Shown here: positions 1-10,879 of the stretch, in pieces
Layout of the letters: every line of letters begins with the position of its first letter
Position numbering within the stretch: position 1 is the stretch's first letter
Source: Favolaschia claudopus
Lineage: Eukaryota > Basidiomycota > Agaricomycetes > Agaricales > Mycenaceae
Reading direction: 5' to 3'
Assembly (NCBI GenBank): GCA_037176885.1
Contig: JAWWNJ010000064.1
Coordinates: forward strand, 124,001-188,000
DNA length: 64,000 bases
The notes under the pieces: model-generated
The model's input: the letters and a program-made list of their open reading frames with translations, nothing else
Database searches by the model: none
What the model was told of the DNA's origin: nothing
Translations under genes and position numbers: made by a program

Positions 1-497
1 ACCCTGGCTGCCGCCACCAATCTTAGTCTTACAGCTTTGACCGGTAATCTTCTTTTTTTGACATGAGTCACTATACTAGTAGCTGACTTGGAGTACTTAT
101 TCAGCTGGGCGAATATTTTGGGTGCGGCGCGTAGCTTCGACTATTATTTGCCCTGACAGTCCAATATCTCGACGGTACAAGATGGCTGTCGGGGTCATGT
201 AAGATTCTATTAAGAAAAAGACGGAAGCTCACTAAACCTTTGATGTTGATTCCTAGACTAGAATCCGGTGCGGTATACCTTCTGGTAATAATGGCCCTCG
301 TCATCGGTAGTTTTCTGAACCTCGACATCACCTTTATCACAATGGGCATTGCACAACAGCTGATGGCAGGTTCTACTGGCAGGCTGCTACTGTGAAGCTA
401 ATTCGAGTACTTACTTTTGCAGAACATCCTTCCTACGTTCACACTAGTATACGTCGGGCTCAAAAATATGGCGGAAGATGCGACCTCAACGCCATAG
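1..497 (+). CDS. Multi-pass fungal membrane protein, 3' part only (cut by window start)
   Basis: This is the C-terminal half of a small multi-membrane protein of a fungal family that recurs five more times in this window. Splicing the intron of about 60 bases that ends before CTGGGCGAATATTTTGG, and a second one ending before CTAGAATCCGG, gives LTALTAGRIFWVRR, then LESGAVYLLVIMALVIG, then (third intron) NILPTFTLVYVGLKNMAED. These are the transmembrane signatures of the copy at 4284-5588. The reading frame stops at 495-497, earlier than the neighbour, whose tail continues for about 25 more residues; beyond the stop the related residues lie in another frame, so this copy has a shortened or frameshifted C-terminus. 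The 5' exons lie outside the window. Biochemical function is unknown; membrane location is inferred from the hydrophobic segments. A tandem duplication with the next gene is the simplest origin. Confidence 0.6.
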
Positions 498-1229
498 CCC
501 CATACGATTCAACCGAACCGGTGGATTATCCCTATGATACCGTTCTAGTTGGCAAATAGTAGAGCTTGAGTAGAGCCTAAGGCGGAGGTGTAGCGGCTAT
601 AGCCGGGAGAGGGTTGGGATGTCGTGGTATTCTTGGATTGGACGCACGTATATACCAACTTTTCCTTTGTTATCCTTTCTATCTAAGAGATTCCTCTTTT
701 CAATTGTGAAAAAAAGACAGCAATATTAGTTGGTGCACACAGTCAGGTAAGACGCGCATTACTTCTGATTGAGATCTTTGATTTTTTCTTTGCTTAGATA
801 CCTTCACTTCTGTTCATGCGATAGTTAATGCCTGGTAATGCCCGTTCGAAATTTGAACCTAAACTTGTATCTTGAACCGTGAGAATGTCTTCCCATAACC
901 TGCCGTAAGTAAGCATGATGCGCTGTCAACCACATCAGATTTGAGCACCACCGTGACCATCGTACGCGCCAATCTCTACCCCGACCGTGACCGCCTCAAC
1001 AGTCTGATGCTGCAGCATCCATCCCAATAACTTGAATAAGCCTCGGGATATGTTGAACGAGTTCTCATCTTGGGTCTCTTCAGAAAACAAGAAAGGATTG
1101 CAAGCAACCCACCATTTTCCCGCAATTTTTTGGGGCCCTGCCAGCTCCAAACCTTTAGTTTCGTGCTGGGCACATCAGCGGCCTTCGACCTGACCGATTT
1201 GCGTACCTTGGAGGACTCCGGCTGACACC
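498..1229. other. Intergenic, no recognisable gene
   Basis: Short open frames on both strands show no recognisable domain, membrane pattern or splice structure. The first 150 bases still resemble the 3' flank of the paralogue near 5590-5640, as expected for a tandem duplicate. Confidence 0.5.
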
Positions 1230-1240
1230 CATGGACTGTT

Positions 1241-2171
1241 GGCAGGAGATGCTATCCACCCAGCAATGTCCGGGCCACGTGACCTCGGCATTGCACGGCC
1301 ATCAACTGCCGGACTTTCCAGGACCGATGATTATGCACTCAAAGGTTGGCGACAAAAAATCGGCCCTCGAGGAGATTTTGTCCGAACTAATTTTTTGTTC
1401 CCACGGTTTCTGAACCGGCCAAAACGAGTTATTTCGCAAGGCCGTCATTTTTCGAAAAATTTTGGGAAATTTTTTCCAAAATTTTGTCCGAACTTTTGTC
1501 GCCAACCTTTAATAGCATTATCATCGGTCCTGACTTTCCATTGTCGGCTCCATGGTCCTTTGAATTGAAGTTTGAAAATTGCTTGGGCTTGAGCCGTGCC
1601 CATCGTCCTCGAAGGTGTCGACTTCTCACAATTTAGTCGTTGTATTTAGTTGTAAGAATGCAATTTCATTGATCATTGGGAGGTTTACAAGCAAAAAATC
1701 AGTCTTTTTTGAGCCTATCGACGTGTGCCACCGTGCTACTTAGCTGTAGCCGACATACAACGGTGACGCGACCCTGCATTGATACTGGCATCGACGGTGA
1801 AGCCCTCGGCCTATACACCCCTTGGTCCCGCATCCGCCGTTGCGCCCTCGCAAGAAAACAATCTCAACCTTACATACCGACGCGTTTACTTGCCGACACG
1901 CTGATTCCACTTTCCCGGGCCTTCCCTTCTCCAAAATCTCAGCTGCAGGGGCAACGGTGTTGGTATAGGGCTTGGTGCATGCATTAGTGACTGGGTGGCA
2001 TTGCTTTGGGAGGCGGGTGGCATGTGGAGGGCCGCAGGGTGGTGGGGGGTAAGCACAAGAGGCGTTGGACGTGAATGTACGAGACAAACAACCTCAAAGT
2101 GGACGATTGATGGCCGTGCAATGCCGAGGTCACGTGGCCCGGACATTGCTGGGTGGATAGCATCTCCTGCC
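1241..2171. mobile_element. Candidate non-autonomous DNA element with 64-bp perfect inverted ends
   Basis: Bases 1241-1304 and 2108-2171 are exact reverse complements over 64 bases (arm begins GGCAGGAGATGCTATCC). The word CATGGACT lies just outside the left arm (1230-1237) and at the right edge (2171-2178), which would fit an 8-base target duplication, although it is offset by three bases on the left. No transposase-like frame is visible inside. A smaller inverted-repeat element (1311-1540) sits inside the left part. Alternatives are a foldback element, or two separately inserted copies of one repeat in opposite orientation. Confidence 0.55.
1311..1540. mobile_element. Nested MITE-like element, about 215-230 bp
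   Basis: The left arm around 1319-1356 (CAGGACCGATGATTATGC ... AAAGGTTGGCGACAAAA) is matched in inverted orientation by 1495-1532, with a few mismatches in the middle. The interior is AT-rich and itself partly repeats TTTTGTCCGAAC. No coding capacity is seen. It lies within the larger inverted-repeat interval 1241-2171. Confidence 0.6.
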
Positions 2172-2179
2172 ATGGACTC

Positions 2180-4283
2180 GAGGCAAGAAAACAAGGCGTT
2201 TCCAATTTTTTGGTGTCAAATTGGGGACGGCGAGGTGCAAGCCTGCCTGCCGGCCTGGTTGTAAGTCATCCATAAGTTCGAGGATTAGCTAGCTGAATTT
2301 ATGGCGGTTTGATGGTAGGCACATTCCACAGAGAAACACCGAAGTTCGTAGAGAGGAGGCGGCTGCACGAAATCATTTTTCGTATGAAAACTATCCATTC
2401 CTCTTTGGTCTCAATTCTAAATGCCCTCGTTGGTAACCGTGCGCATGCAAGTGTTGTCGACATATTGCCGCTTGACTCTCACGCGGCGCAACTCTCCATC
2501 CCCCGCTCGACGCTCTCCCTCCTTCGTTTCGTCATATCTCTGTCTTGCACGACGTCGAGTGATATCGTAGTCGAGAATCCGTCATCTTTGAGCGATGTCA
2601 TGTTGTGGCGAGGCAGCGTGTCGGAACGATGTTTTCGAGGAAGACTGGCAAAATGGTGGCATTGGGCAGCTTCACCCTGCACAACTCTAGGACCATGGTG
2701 GCACAGAATTGAGGAACAGACCGTGAGCGTGGGGTCCTTCGTTACTATTTCTCTGTGGGTGTGATGTCGAGACGGTTTCAAGGTATGTTTTCTCTCTTCC
2801 CCCACGCTCATTCCTTATACAGACTGATACCCGTCCCAGAACGAGTCAGGACAGGTCGTTTCCAGCTCGCCATCAACCCGCCCACGCAAGGCGCCGAGCA
2901 TCGGCCTCTCGTGCTCGGTCCTGGCTCTTTCTGCGTATGAGCGCAGAGCGCTACACCTCTTTCCATCGAGCAGGCGGCAGGAACGAGCAGAGTGCTTGGG
3001 CAATTGCCCTTTTCATGCAGCTTCGGACGTCGATGATGCGGAGCGATGCCCGAGATCCTACGATCGAAGGTCCGCTCTCGCACTCCCTTGTGCTATATGT
3101 TTCTCCTCACCCTAGTGACTTGCGTAGTGTTCGCTCTGAAGTACGCGTTTCGCACTTCTTGGCTGTGCGTGTGTCAATGCGCCTCTCTCCTGTGTACCTT
3201 CAGTGGCTGACCTTCCTTGTAGTACGATTGCACTCCGGAACATCCTTCGTAGCTCCATCGCCACTGCCGTATATCTGCAGGGCACCCGCTTCGTGCCGCG
3301 TCAGATGCCTAATAGTGACTTCGCTCCAGCGATATCTGTTAACCCGGTGGAAGCGGCTCTCAAGGCGGCGCGTTATGAGGGTGGTCATTGCGTCGAGATG
3401 TGTCCGCTGTATCTCCCTGATTCTTTGCTGTGCGGGATGAAGCGGACAAGCCCAATCTAGGCGGCGAGACTCGCCCGCGAACTTTATCTGATTCATGCGG
3501 GTCCCCACCCACGCTTCCACTTCTTTGTAGTGGAGGCGGGCGTACGATAACAGCTTTCTGCCCGATTGATGTCTTCGACGCGCACACTGCCTGCACCATT
3601 GCCGTATCTTCCGTACGCCTTCCTGTCACTGCAGCCCGACTCTCCGAGCCTCCCTTACTGCCCAGCCTGGATGCGTATGCTCACTGCATCCTCTACCTTG
3701 GTACTCTTGTGCGTATGTGGGCAGGATACAAAGTGAGCACGGCCATTCCAAATGTCCACCGATTCCGACCAAGCGGAATTCGGAGGCTGATGCTGCCCGT
3801 GCCCATGCTGGTCAATAACTCAGATTCGAGTCATCCTGTACCGCGGTAATAGCCACAGTGTGTCATGAAACGTCGACGAAGACGGTAACGATCACCCGCT
3901 GCAACCAGAAACATGCATTCTTAAGGCTGGGTCGATCGTACTTCCAGCCTCCAGGCGGACCATTGGAAAGTGCTTTGTGGTTGTCGGCTTTCGTAGCCCA
4001 ATCATTGGGGGTCGTGCATACATTTTGTTCATTTCACCTTCACTTTCACCGGCAATGATTGGCTTAGGACTCTGGAGGTCTCTTTTCTTCGCCGCTTTCT
4101 TCAATCCTGGCTGAGCTGATGAGCAGATAACAATCGTTTTCCATGTTTAGCATGCTTCAATCTACGTCCACGCAACCACCGCGTTGTGCGGAAATCGGCC
4201 CAAGTATTTAACCTGAACACAGGCTGGTAGCTTTGCCATGCTCCTCGGGCCTTTCCTTCCGACCCGTCGTAAGTTCCACTAGT
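2180..4283. other. Long gene-free stretch
   Basis: Several open frames of 80-170 codons exist on both strands, but none shows a recognisable domain, and overlapping frames on both strands are open to similar lengths, as expected for moderately GC-rich non-coding DNA. The last 100 bases act as the presumed promoter and 5' leader of the membrane-protein gene that follows. Confidence 0.4.
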
Positions 4284-5588
4284 ATGGACAGCATTAACTG
4301 GCCTGTGGTGAACATTTTATTAACACAGGCAGCGGTGAGTTGTGTGTATTAATACTTCCTTCGAGCGTTTAATTTGGGAGCGTAGATCTCCCTCGTCCTC
4401 TATGGTACCTGAAATTTCCCGCTTGATAGTCGAGGACGTTGACCAGGATCGCAGGTCTTTACGTTGCCCTGTTCCTACTTTCCCTCTATGCTCTTTCTCG
4501 TCGTAGGAGTACAGGCACAAAGCTACTCGTAATTGCAAGCTATGCAATGGCTGCGATGGGGACTACGCAAATCGCTGTGACAGTCGCGACCGTCGTGCAA
4601 AATCTGAATTTGTTGCAAGGAATCGTTGAGGGTAATCAGGGGAAGATTACCTCGATGATTCATCTTGGGCGGGGATTGAATATCGCAGCGGGTGTGACGT
4701 TCGTTGTGAACAAGTGGGTGACAGTTCTTGCCTATATCTCATCTTGTATTCACGCTTTGAGAGCTTCATAACAGATTGCATTTTCGTTCAGTTTTTACTC
4801 TCGCACCGATAGTGCTAGATTCTAATATTATCCTCGCAGATGTATCGATGTTATGTCATCTGGTCCTGTCAGATGAAGCCTCTCATATTGCCTGCGTTGC
4901 TTTTGGTGTTGACTTTCGGTGTGTTGCGTTGAATATCGCCTCCACGACCTGATATATATTCATTTCTAGGCATTGGATGCTACACCACCGCAATACCTGA
5001 GGGCACCATTGCTTACGAGCATGCCGCATATATCCTGGCGGCCACCACCAATCTGTGTCTTACAGCTTTGACCGGTGATGTTCTTGGTTCAATATCATCA
5101 ATCATCGCTAACTTCGTGCCTTCAGCTGGGCGAATATTTTGGGCACGGCGTGCCGCTTCAGCGATTCTTTGCCCAGATAGTCCGACGCCTCGACGCTACA
5201 TGATAGCTCTTGGGATCACGTAGGAAAATAACTAGGAAGCCGAGTTAGCGTCTGACAGTAATCCCCAGACTGGAATCCGGCGCGGTATACCTTTTGGTGA
5301 TGATAGCCCTCGTCATTAGCGATTTTCTGAGTCTCGAGATGCTTCTCATTACTCGGGCCATTGCGCAACAGCTGATGGGAGGTCCACTTAATTCTAGACC
5401 AAGTCCGAAGCTAATTTGAGTAATTGTCTTTGCAGAACATCGTTCCAACCTTCACGTTGGTATATGTTGGATTCAAAAATATGGCGGAAGATTTCGAGTC
5501 GTCCCCAGAAGTAAAATTTAACCGAACCAGTGGATTACTGCAATGCCGTTCCGCCTGGCAATCAGTAGAGCCTAAGGCGGAGGTGTAG
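4284..5588 (+). CDS. Multi-pass fungal membrane protein
   Basis: Exons read by eye: a first exon starting MDSINWPVVNILLTQAA at 4284, then an exon with GLYVALFLLSLYALSRR through FVVN, then MYRCYVIWSCQ with LILPALLLVLTFG, then the TTNLCLTALTG exon, AGRIFWARRAASAIL, LESGAVYLLVMIALVIS and finally NIVPTFTLVYVGFKNMAED, ending at the TAG at 5586-5588. Introns are about 50-60 bases with GT-AG ends; the one removed before CTGGAATCC restores ITLESGA. The order of hydrophobic segments (about seven) and the conserved RCYV(I/V)W and LESG(A/G) motifs match the copies at 1-497, 9397-10879, 24363-25625 and 49665-50956. The start is chosen because the opening residues resemble the usual beginning of this family. 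Function is unknown; it is probably an integral membrane protein. One short exon between the first and second may be missed. Confidence 0.65.
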
Positions 5589-5895
5589 CTCAAAGAGACC
5601 GTTCGGTAGCGCTTCAATCATGTCTTGGTATATTTTGGACTGTAAGCATGTGTATTTCTACGGTTGTTACTTTTTTCTTTCTCTCTTTTCAACTGTGGGA
5701 AATCAGCAATATCACGAACAGAATATCACGCAATTCAGTTACGTCATTACCGGCCTTCCGGCTTTCCGTTTTCCACCACTCAGACTGACCAATCTTAGAC
5801 TGCCTGTCCGAGTCTGAGACGAGAGTCGGCAATGGACCAGGATACCGTGAATCCTAACGAATCGGAAATTCCCTCCATCTCTCTCACCGCTCACA

Positions 5896-7446
5896 ATGTC
5901 CTCCCCACTTTCAGGCGTCCAAGCCTTATTGTTTGATGTTTTTGGTACGGTGGTACTGTACCATTTCATTCAATTCGTATGTCACGCGTCACAGGCCCGA
6001 TTTTTTACGAATATTTTCGTACCTGTCACAGGTCACCGAGCCCTCTTATGAATGTCTGAAAAAAGTCACAAAATCAGCGAAAAATTGCCCAAAAATCGAA
6101 TTTTTCGCTCACATAGGTTTTTCTTCCATGAAATGGGGTCCCGAAGGGCTTTTGAGGGTTGAGCCTTGAATATGGTTCAGGTAGCTCTAATTTCACCTCA
6201 TTTCGGCTCATTTTCCGTGTATTTTACAGGCAAACCCACCTGAAATCAACAAAATTCCGCTCAAACCCAATTTTTCTTGTTTCTTAGCCTCCGCTGAGCT
6301 GTAAATTCTCCGTAAATGCTGGGTAAGAAAGGGAGGACATTCTGAGCCATTTACGAATTTCTTTAGGTGTCACGGTCCTCCAGAGGCATTTAAGAAAACG
6401 AAAGTTCGAATATTTGGGTCACGCGTCACAGGCCGGGAGAATTGATCGAAATGGTACAGTAGATTGGCATGGGTCGGTAACGAAAGAACTAGAGAGGGTT
6501 GGGAAGCAGCACGGGATTGGTTCGTTCTTATTGTCCCCTGATTATGTCTCTCCCTCAAAGCGAAATGACTTTTAGAGGGAGATTGGAAGGACTTTGCGAC
6601 AACTTGGAGACGAGGATATCTCGAGAATACGTACGTCTACAAGTCAACTCATTATCCCTGAAATGAAACCAATGAATGCTTCTTCTCAGACGACGAATCG
6701 CCCAAGGAGGCAAAGGGCCGTCTAGCGTTGATGTCATGCATCGAGAGGTACGCACCTCGTTCCGTTACTTCCATACTAGTAGCGTCTACTAATGTCGCGC
6801 AGATACTCGAAGACATCTTGACCTCAGAGAAATGGAAAGCTCTCAGCGAAAAACTCACAAGCCAGGCCCGGGATGAGCTGAATCTGGTATGGCACCGTTT
6901 GGATGGTACGTTGTCCTGCCTCTAGCCTCGGTTTGGCATGTTTCTACGCTCCGTTCATTTAGGCTGGCCCGACTCTACTCCCGGTCTCTACAATTTAAAG
7001 AAAGAGGTAATTATCGCGACCCTCTCCAACGGGAACGTCCGTCTCCTGGTGGATATGGCCAAACACGCCGACCTCCCATGGGATACCATATTCTCCGCTG
7101 AGCTATTTGAATCCTTCAAACCGTGCGTTGGTCGATTTTATATGTCCCAAGCCGCAGCATTGATATCACTCGTAGCGATCCGAAAGTCTACCTCGGGGCC
7201 GTCAAACATCTATCTTTGGAACCGCAAAATTGCGCGCTGGTGGCGGCGCATGTGTACGACCTCCGTGCTGCGGCCGAGGTCGGAATGCGAACTGTTTATA
7301 TTCCGCGGCAGGGAGAGGACGCAGGCGTTGGTGAGGTCAAGTCGAAGGCGGAAGGTGGAGATGTCGACGTGGTGGTCCAGTCCTTTGAGGAACTCGCCAA
7401 GTTACTCGCGATCCACCACGGGCGAAAAAGCTTTGGGCAAATGTAA
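5896..7446 (+). CDS. HAD-superfamily (type II haloacid dehalogenase-like) hydrolase, first exon broken by a MITE
   Basis: The N-terminus MSSPLSGVQALLFDVFGTVV carries HAD motif I (nucleophile Asp in FDVFGT). After the insertion at 5954-6461 the frame resumes DWHGSVTKELERVGKQHGI. Later exons give GDWKDFATTWRRGYLENT, VDVMHREILEDILTSEKW, LNLVWHRLDG, WPDSTPGLYNLKKE, then the motif II/III region IATLSNGNVRLLVDMAKH, DPKVYLGAVKHL and the motif IV region AAHVYDLRAAAEVGMRTVY. The family hydrolyses carbon-halogen or phosphate bonds through an aspartyl-enzyme intermediate; the substrate here is unknown. All downstream exons look intact. Read without splicing, the frame stops inside the inserted element. 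The only simple in-frame GT-AG removal I find (donor at 5945, acceptor at 6459) would delete Gly-Thr-Val next to the nucleophile. The gene may therefore be recently inactivated. C-terminus at the TAA at 7444-7446. Confidence 0.8.
5956..6459. mobile_element. 504-bp MITE with TA target duplication inside a HAD hydrolase exon
   Basis: The ends are CTGTACCATTTC and its exact reverse complement GAAATGGTACAG. The inverted similarity continues further in (CAATTC, then CACGCGTCACAGGCC in both arms). TA dinucleotides at 5954-5955 and 6460-6461 flank the element, and removing the element plus one TA restores the codon GTA and the sequence FGTVVDWHGSV. A TA duplication with short terminal repeats and no coding capacity fits a non-autonomous Tc1/mariner-type element (family knowledge; the superfamily call is inference). 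Confidence 0.85.
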
Positions 7447-8005
7447 ATGGTAACATATACTCCCACCGTGTGGCAAGCTGCTCATCGAATTGCATCCAAT
7501 TCCAGCTCATCCAATACTTTTATGGTCGAGAAAGAATATAATGCCCTTTCGCTCTAACTCCCTCGGTGTTATTCATTCTCCAGAATCGCATCTTGATGAT
7601 CTTCTGTCTGAATTGCAAGTGAGACGTTTCAACACCCTCGCCTGTGAATTCGAATTCTGAAAGTCAGCGACGATGATGTATCACTCAGCGTATCAGCGGC
7701 CATTTCTCCGATTGTGGCACTGGTGCGATGCATAATGCAGGTTGCAAGCTGATAAAGGACATTGTGTGCAATGCTGGATTCATCATGGTGCTTAGTATCG
7801 TTCTCTCTCAATGCTCACTAACGCTGATATTCCGAATTCGGCGAATTCCCCAAGTAAATTCGCCGCGCTTACCAAACCCTGATACTATTCGTGGAAGCTG
7901 ACGGTGGTTGGGCGCCTCCATAAGCATGCAACAACCGTGTACATAAAATCCCTCGCTTTGCCACGCCTCTCCCCCTCCCACTTCCTCCCTGCTATCCTCC
8001 ACGAT

Positions 8006-9204
8006 ATGGACGAAAAGAACTACAAACAAGTGAAGACCAAACGCGGGTTGAATTACTCGTATTACTTCTCCGCCCCATCCTCCCCTGACAAACCCACCCT
8101 CTTCTTCTCCCACGGGTTCCCCTCCGCCTCTTTCTTATGGCGCAAGCAGGTGCCCTTCTTCGAGCAGCTCGGATATGGCATCATCGTTCCCGATCATCTC
8201 GGATACGGCGGGACCGACAAACCGACTGACACGAAATTCTATGGCGGGCGCGGGCTCGCTGAAGATCAAGTCGATGTTTTGGATGCGGAGAATGTGAAGC
8301 AGGTTATTGCTATCGCGCATGACTGGTGAGTGCGAAATTATCGAGCTATTAAAGCAAAATGCTGACGCTCGGCGACAAATGAAGGGGCTCATACGCGGTG
8401 TCCTGCATTTTGCACTACTTTCCTCAACGTGTCTCGGCAGTGGCTTTCTTGGCCGTAGGGTACAGACCCGCAGACGGCGCTGTCAATCCGATTACCCAGC
8501 CCGAATTTTTCAAGAAGACTTTGGGTGTTGACCTCCTCGCATACCAGAGGTTCTTCGTGGAACCGGATGCCGCAGCGATCATCGAGAAGAATGTGAGTTG
8601 GCCAATCTCTCATATATTCGAGTTACTTGACTCTCTCAGATCGACTCGTTCATCAACTTGTTGTACCCCGAGACGCCCGAACTATGGAAGAGTCATCTAT
8701 CTGTTGACGGCGCTACGCGCGCATGGATTGCAAGCAATAAGACCACTCCCCTTCCTTCCTATGTGTCTGAAGAGGTGCTGCACACTTCATTCCTTCATCA
8801 CTGAATCAAGCTTACCTTTCCATCGCACAGGATAAAGACCGCCTCCGCAAATCCCTCCTCAGCGGTGGTCTCGGCGGCCCACTCTGCTGGTACAAACAGC
8901 AGATTGATGAATCTAATCTAGCGGAGGCTGCTAGTACGTAGAGCCCTTTCTCCGGAAAATGATTTCGTTCTTATCGAATCACTATATAGAACTCCCAGCG
9001 TCAGCACGAGACGTTCATCACCCCGTCCTGTACATCGCTTTCACCAAGGACTTCGTCGCACTCCCCATCGTCATGGACAAAACTCACGAGAAGTATATCA
9101 AGGGACCGTTGACGCGGAAAGAAGTCGCGGGCGATCACTGGGCCCTTATGTCTCACCCGAAAGAGGTGAATGAGATCTTGAAGGAGTGGTTGGAAGGGTT
9201 GTAA
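8006..9204 (+). CDS. Epoxide hydrolase-like alpha/beta hydrolase
   Basis: Starts MDEKNYKQVKTKRGLNYSYY at 8006. Motifs in order: oxyanion-hole HGFPSASFLW, the loop VPDHLGYGGTDKP, and the nucleophile elbow AHDW|GS split by an intron, where Asp would be the nucleophile of an epoxide hydrolase. The cap region continues with HYFPQRVSAVAFLAVGY, DSFINLLYPETPELW and CWYKQQ, whose Tyr could help ring opening. The C-terminal part has PVLYIAFTKDF and the catalytic His in AGDHWALMSHP, ending KEWLEGL at 9204. Five or six exons with introns of about 50-60 bases. Soluble epoxide hydrolases open epoxides to diols through an Asp-ester intermediate; in fungi they serve detoxification or secondary metabolism. 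No signal peptide, so probably cytosolic. Its length of roughly 330 residues fits the family. A CT-rich stretch just upstream of the start is typical of fungal promoters. Confidence 0.85.
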
Positions 9205-9223
9205 ATTTGAAAGCGGTATTGAG

Positions 9224-9244
9224 CCCAGACGGCAATCGTCTGGG
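9224..9244 (+). other. Perfect hairpin just downstream of the hydrolase stop
   Basis: CCCAGACG (9224-9231) and CGTCTGGG (9237-9244) form an 8-bp perfect stem with a 5-base loop, 20 bases after the stop codon. It would lie in the 3' untranslated region; any role in 3' processing is speculation. Confidence 0.4.
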
Positions 9245-9396
9245 TTATATATATGTCACATCTCGAGCGGGGTTGAACTGAGTCCTCATTCAGTGGTTAG
9301 GGAGGTGTAAATTTCCATGATTAAGACGAGGGGCAGGTGTAATAGTAGCTAGTATGAAAGCGAATACTGTGATCTATCTGGGCATGGTGAACAGCA

Positions 9397-10879
9397 TCAA
9401 ACTCCTCCCTGCGTAGCCCCAGGATTATCTTCACTCGAAACCGACACCGACTTGGGGAAGCTCGCCCGCGAACGGCGTCGCAGCGACACTCCGCCAGCAG
9501 CTTGAGTAAATTGGACGGAAGTGTTGCTTTCAGAGGATGCCTCGGAATCATCGGCCATATTTTTGAGGCCAACATATACCAGCGTGAATGTAGGAATGAT
9601 ATTCTAATGGCAAATTCAACGCGAGTTAACATCGAGATAGTGATCGAGATTCGACGCCCACTTGCCATTAACTGTTGCGCAAATCCGCGGGTTATAGCTA
9701 GCAGCTGAACGTTCAAGAACTCGCCAATGACCAGGCCGATTGTTACAGCAAGAGTTACGGCCCCAGATTCGAGTCTAGATTATCAGTATTTGGGTGTTTC
9801 TGATAAGCAACAAGTTGAGTTCGAGTTGACGTGACCGACATGACTGCGATGGCGAGGTTGTAGCGTCTAGAGGTTGACTTGTCGAGAGACGGCAGGGCAG
9901 AAGCTAATCGCTGGACCCAAAATATTCGTCCCGCTGGCGAGTCAGAATGGGAGTCAGAATATCAATGAACGTCGAAAAGATGAAATGAAATGGAGTCTAC
10001 CAGTCAAAGCTGTGAGGCATAGATTCGTTGCAACTGCCAGGATACACGCAGTTCGCTCCCATGTGATGCTGTCCCAAGATGCTACGCAGGTGATGCCCCC
10101 AATGACTGCGAAGTTACGGAACGTCGCGATTCATTCATGAAAAATTCAGGTTTGAGTTCAGGGAGTACTTACCTGCAGTCGAAAGGATAAGTAGTGCAGG
10201 TAATACGATTGGTTCCAACCGACAGCCCCAGACGACGTAGCATCGATATAACTGGCGCCGGTGTCAGCGTTCCGCGATTTCCCATAATTAACAAACTGAA
10301 CGAAAATACAACAGGTGACGAAGCTGAGGCGGTCCCGAGCGTCAGAAACGGAAGGTGCAATCTCGAACAAGCACCCACTAGTTGACAACAAAGGCTGTCC
10401 CCTGCGCGGTGGTCAAATTCGTCCAAAGCTTGTATTTGGTCAACGAAAATGCCTTGGTAGGATCGTCGACAGGAATATTCGAGTGGACGACTTGGCGGAG
10501 GAAGTCAATTTCCACGGCGGTGTAGGCCACAGTCAAAGCTATCTGGGTTGTCCCGGCAATGGCCATCAAGCAACTTGCTGCGATGAGAATTTTCGTCCCC
10601 GCGGTATTTCGACGGGAGAGAATGTAGAGAGAGAGTAGGAAGAGGTTCACATAAAGACCTGCGGTCAGTCAGGAGTCAGCGTTTGTATGAATCGTGGTAA
10701 ACCGAGTAACGGCAAAGGGTCAAGACCGACCATACAGGACAAGCGCAGCCTACGACAGATATGTGAGAATTGGTCGATTGAGAACATTCCGAAGCACTCA
10801 CCACGGTGCTTTCCAATACCACCTTGAGGGTATCCCAGAGAGTATCGAACAGCTCGGAGTCGACTGTGTAGTCAGCCAT
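9397..10879 (-). CDS. Multi-pass fungal membrane protein
   Basis: Minus-strand member of the same family as 4284-5588. It starts MADYTVDSELFDTLWDTL at 10879. A short exon AALVLYG follows, then NLFLLSLYILSRRNTAG through FVVN (ending near 10378), LYRCYVVWGCRLEPIVLPAL, a TTNL-type exon reading AVATNLCLTALTG, GRIFWVQRLASALPS, a membrane segment LAVTIGLVIGEFLNVQLLAI, and the last exon NIIPTFTLVYVGLKNMADD. The hydrophilic tail is Ser- and Arg-rich (VSLRRRSRASFPKSVSVSS) and ends at the TGA at 9397. About seven hydrophobic segments are expected. It is convergent with the epoxide-hydrolase gene. Function unknown. Confidence 0.7.

Noticed and set aside
2309..3849. Overlapping open frames of 140-170 codons on the plus strand
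   Set aside because: No domain, no membrane pattern, competing frames on the other strand, and no consistent splice structure.
5953..6459. MITE removed as a GTACTG...TACAG intron
   Set aside because: The join gives GTG TAG, an immediate stop, so this apparently neat intron cannot rescue the HAD protein.
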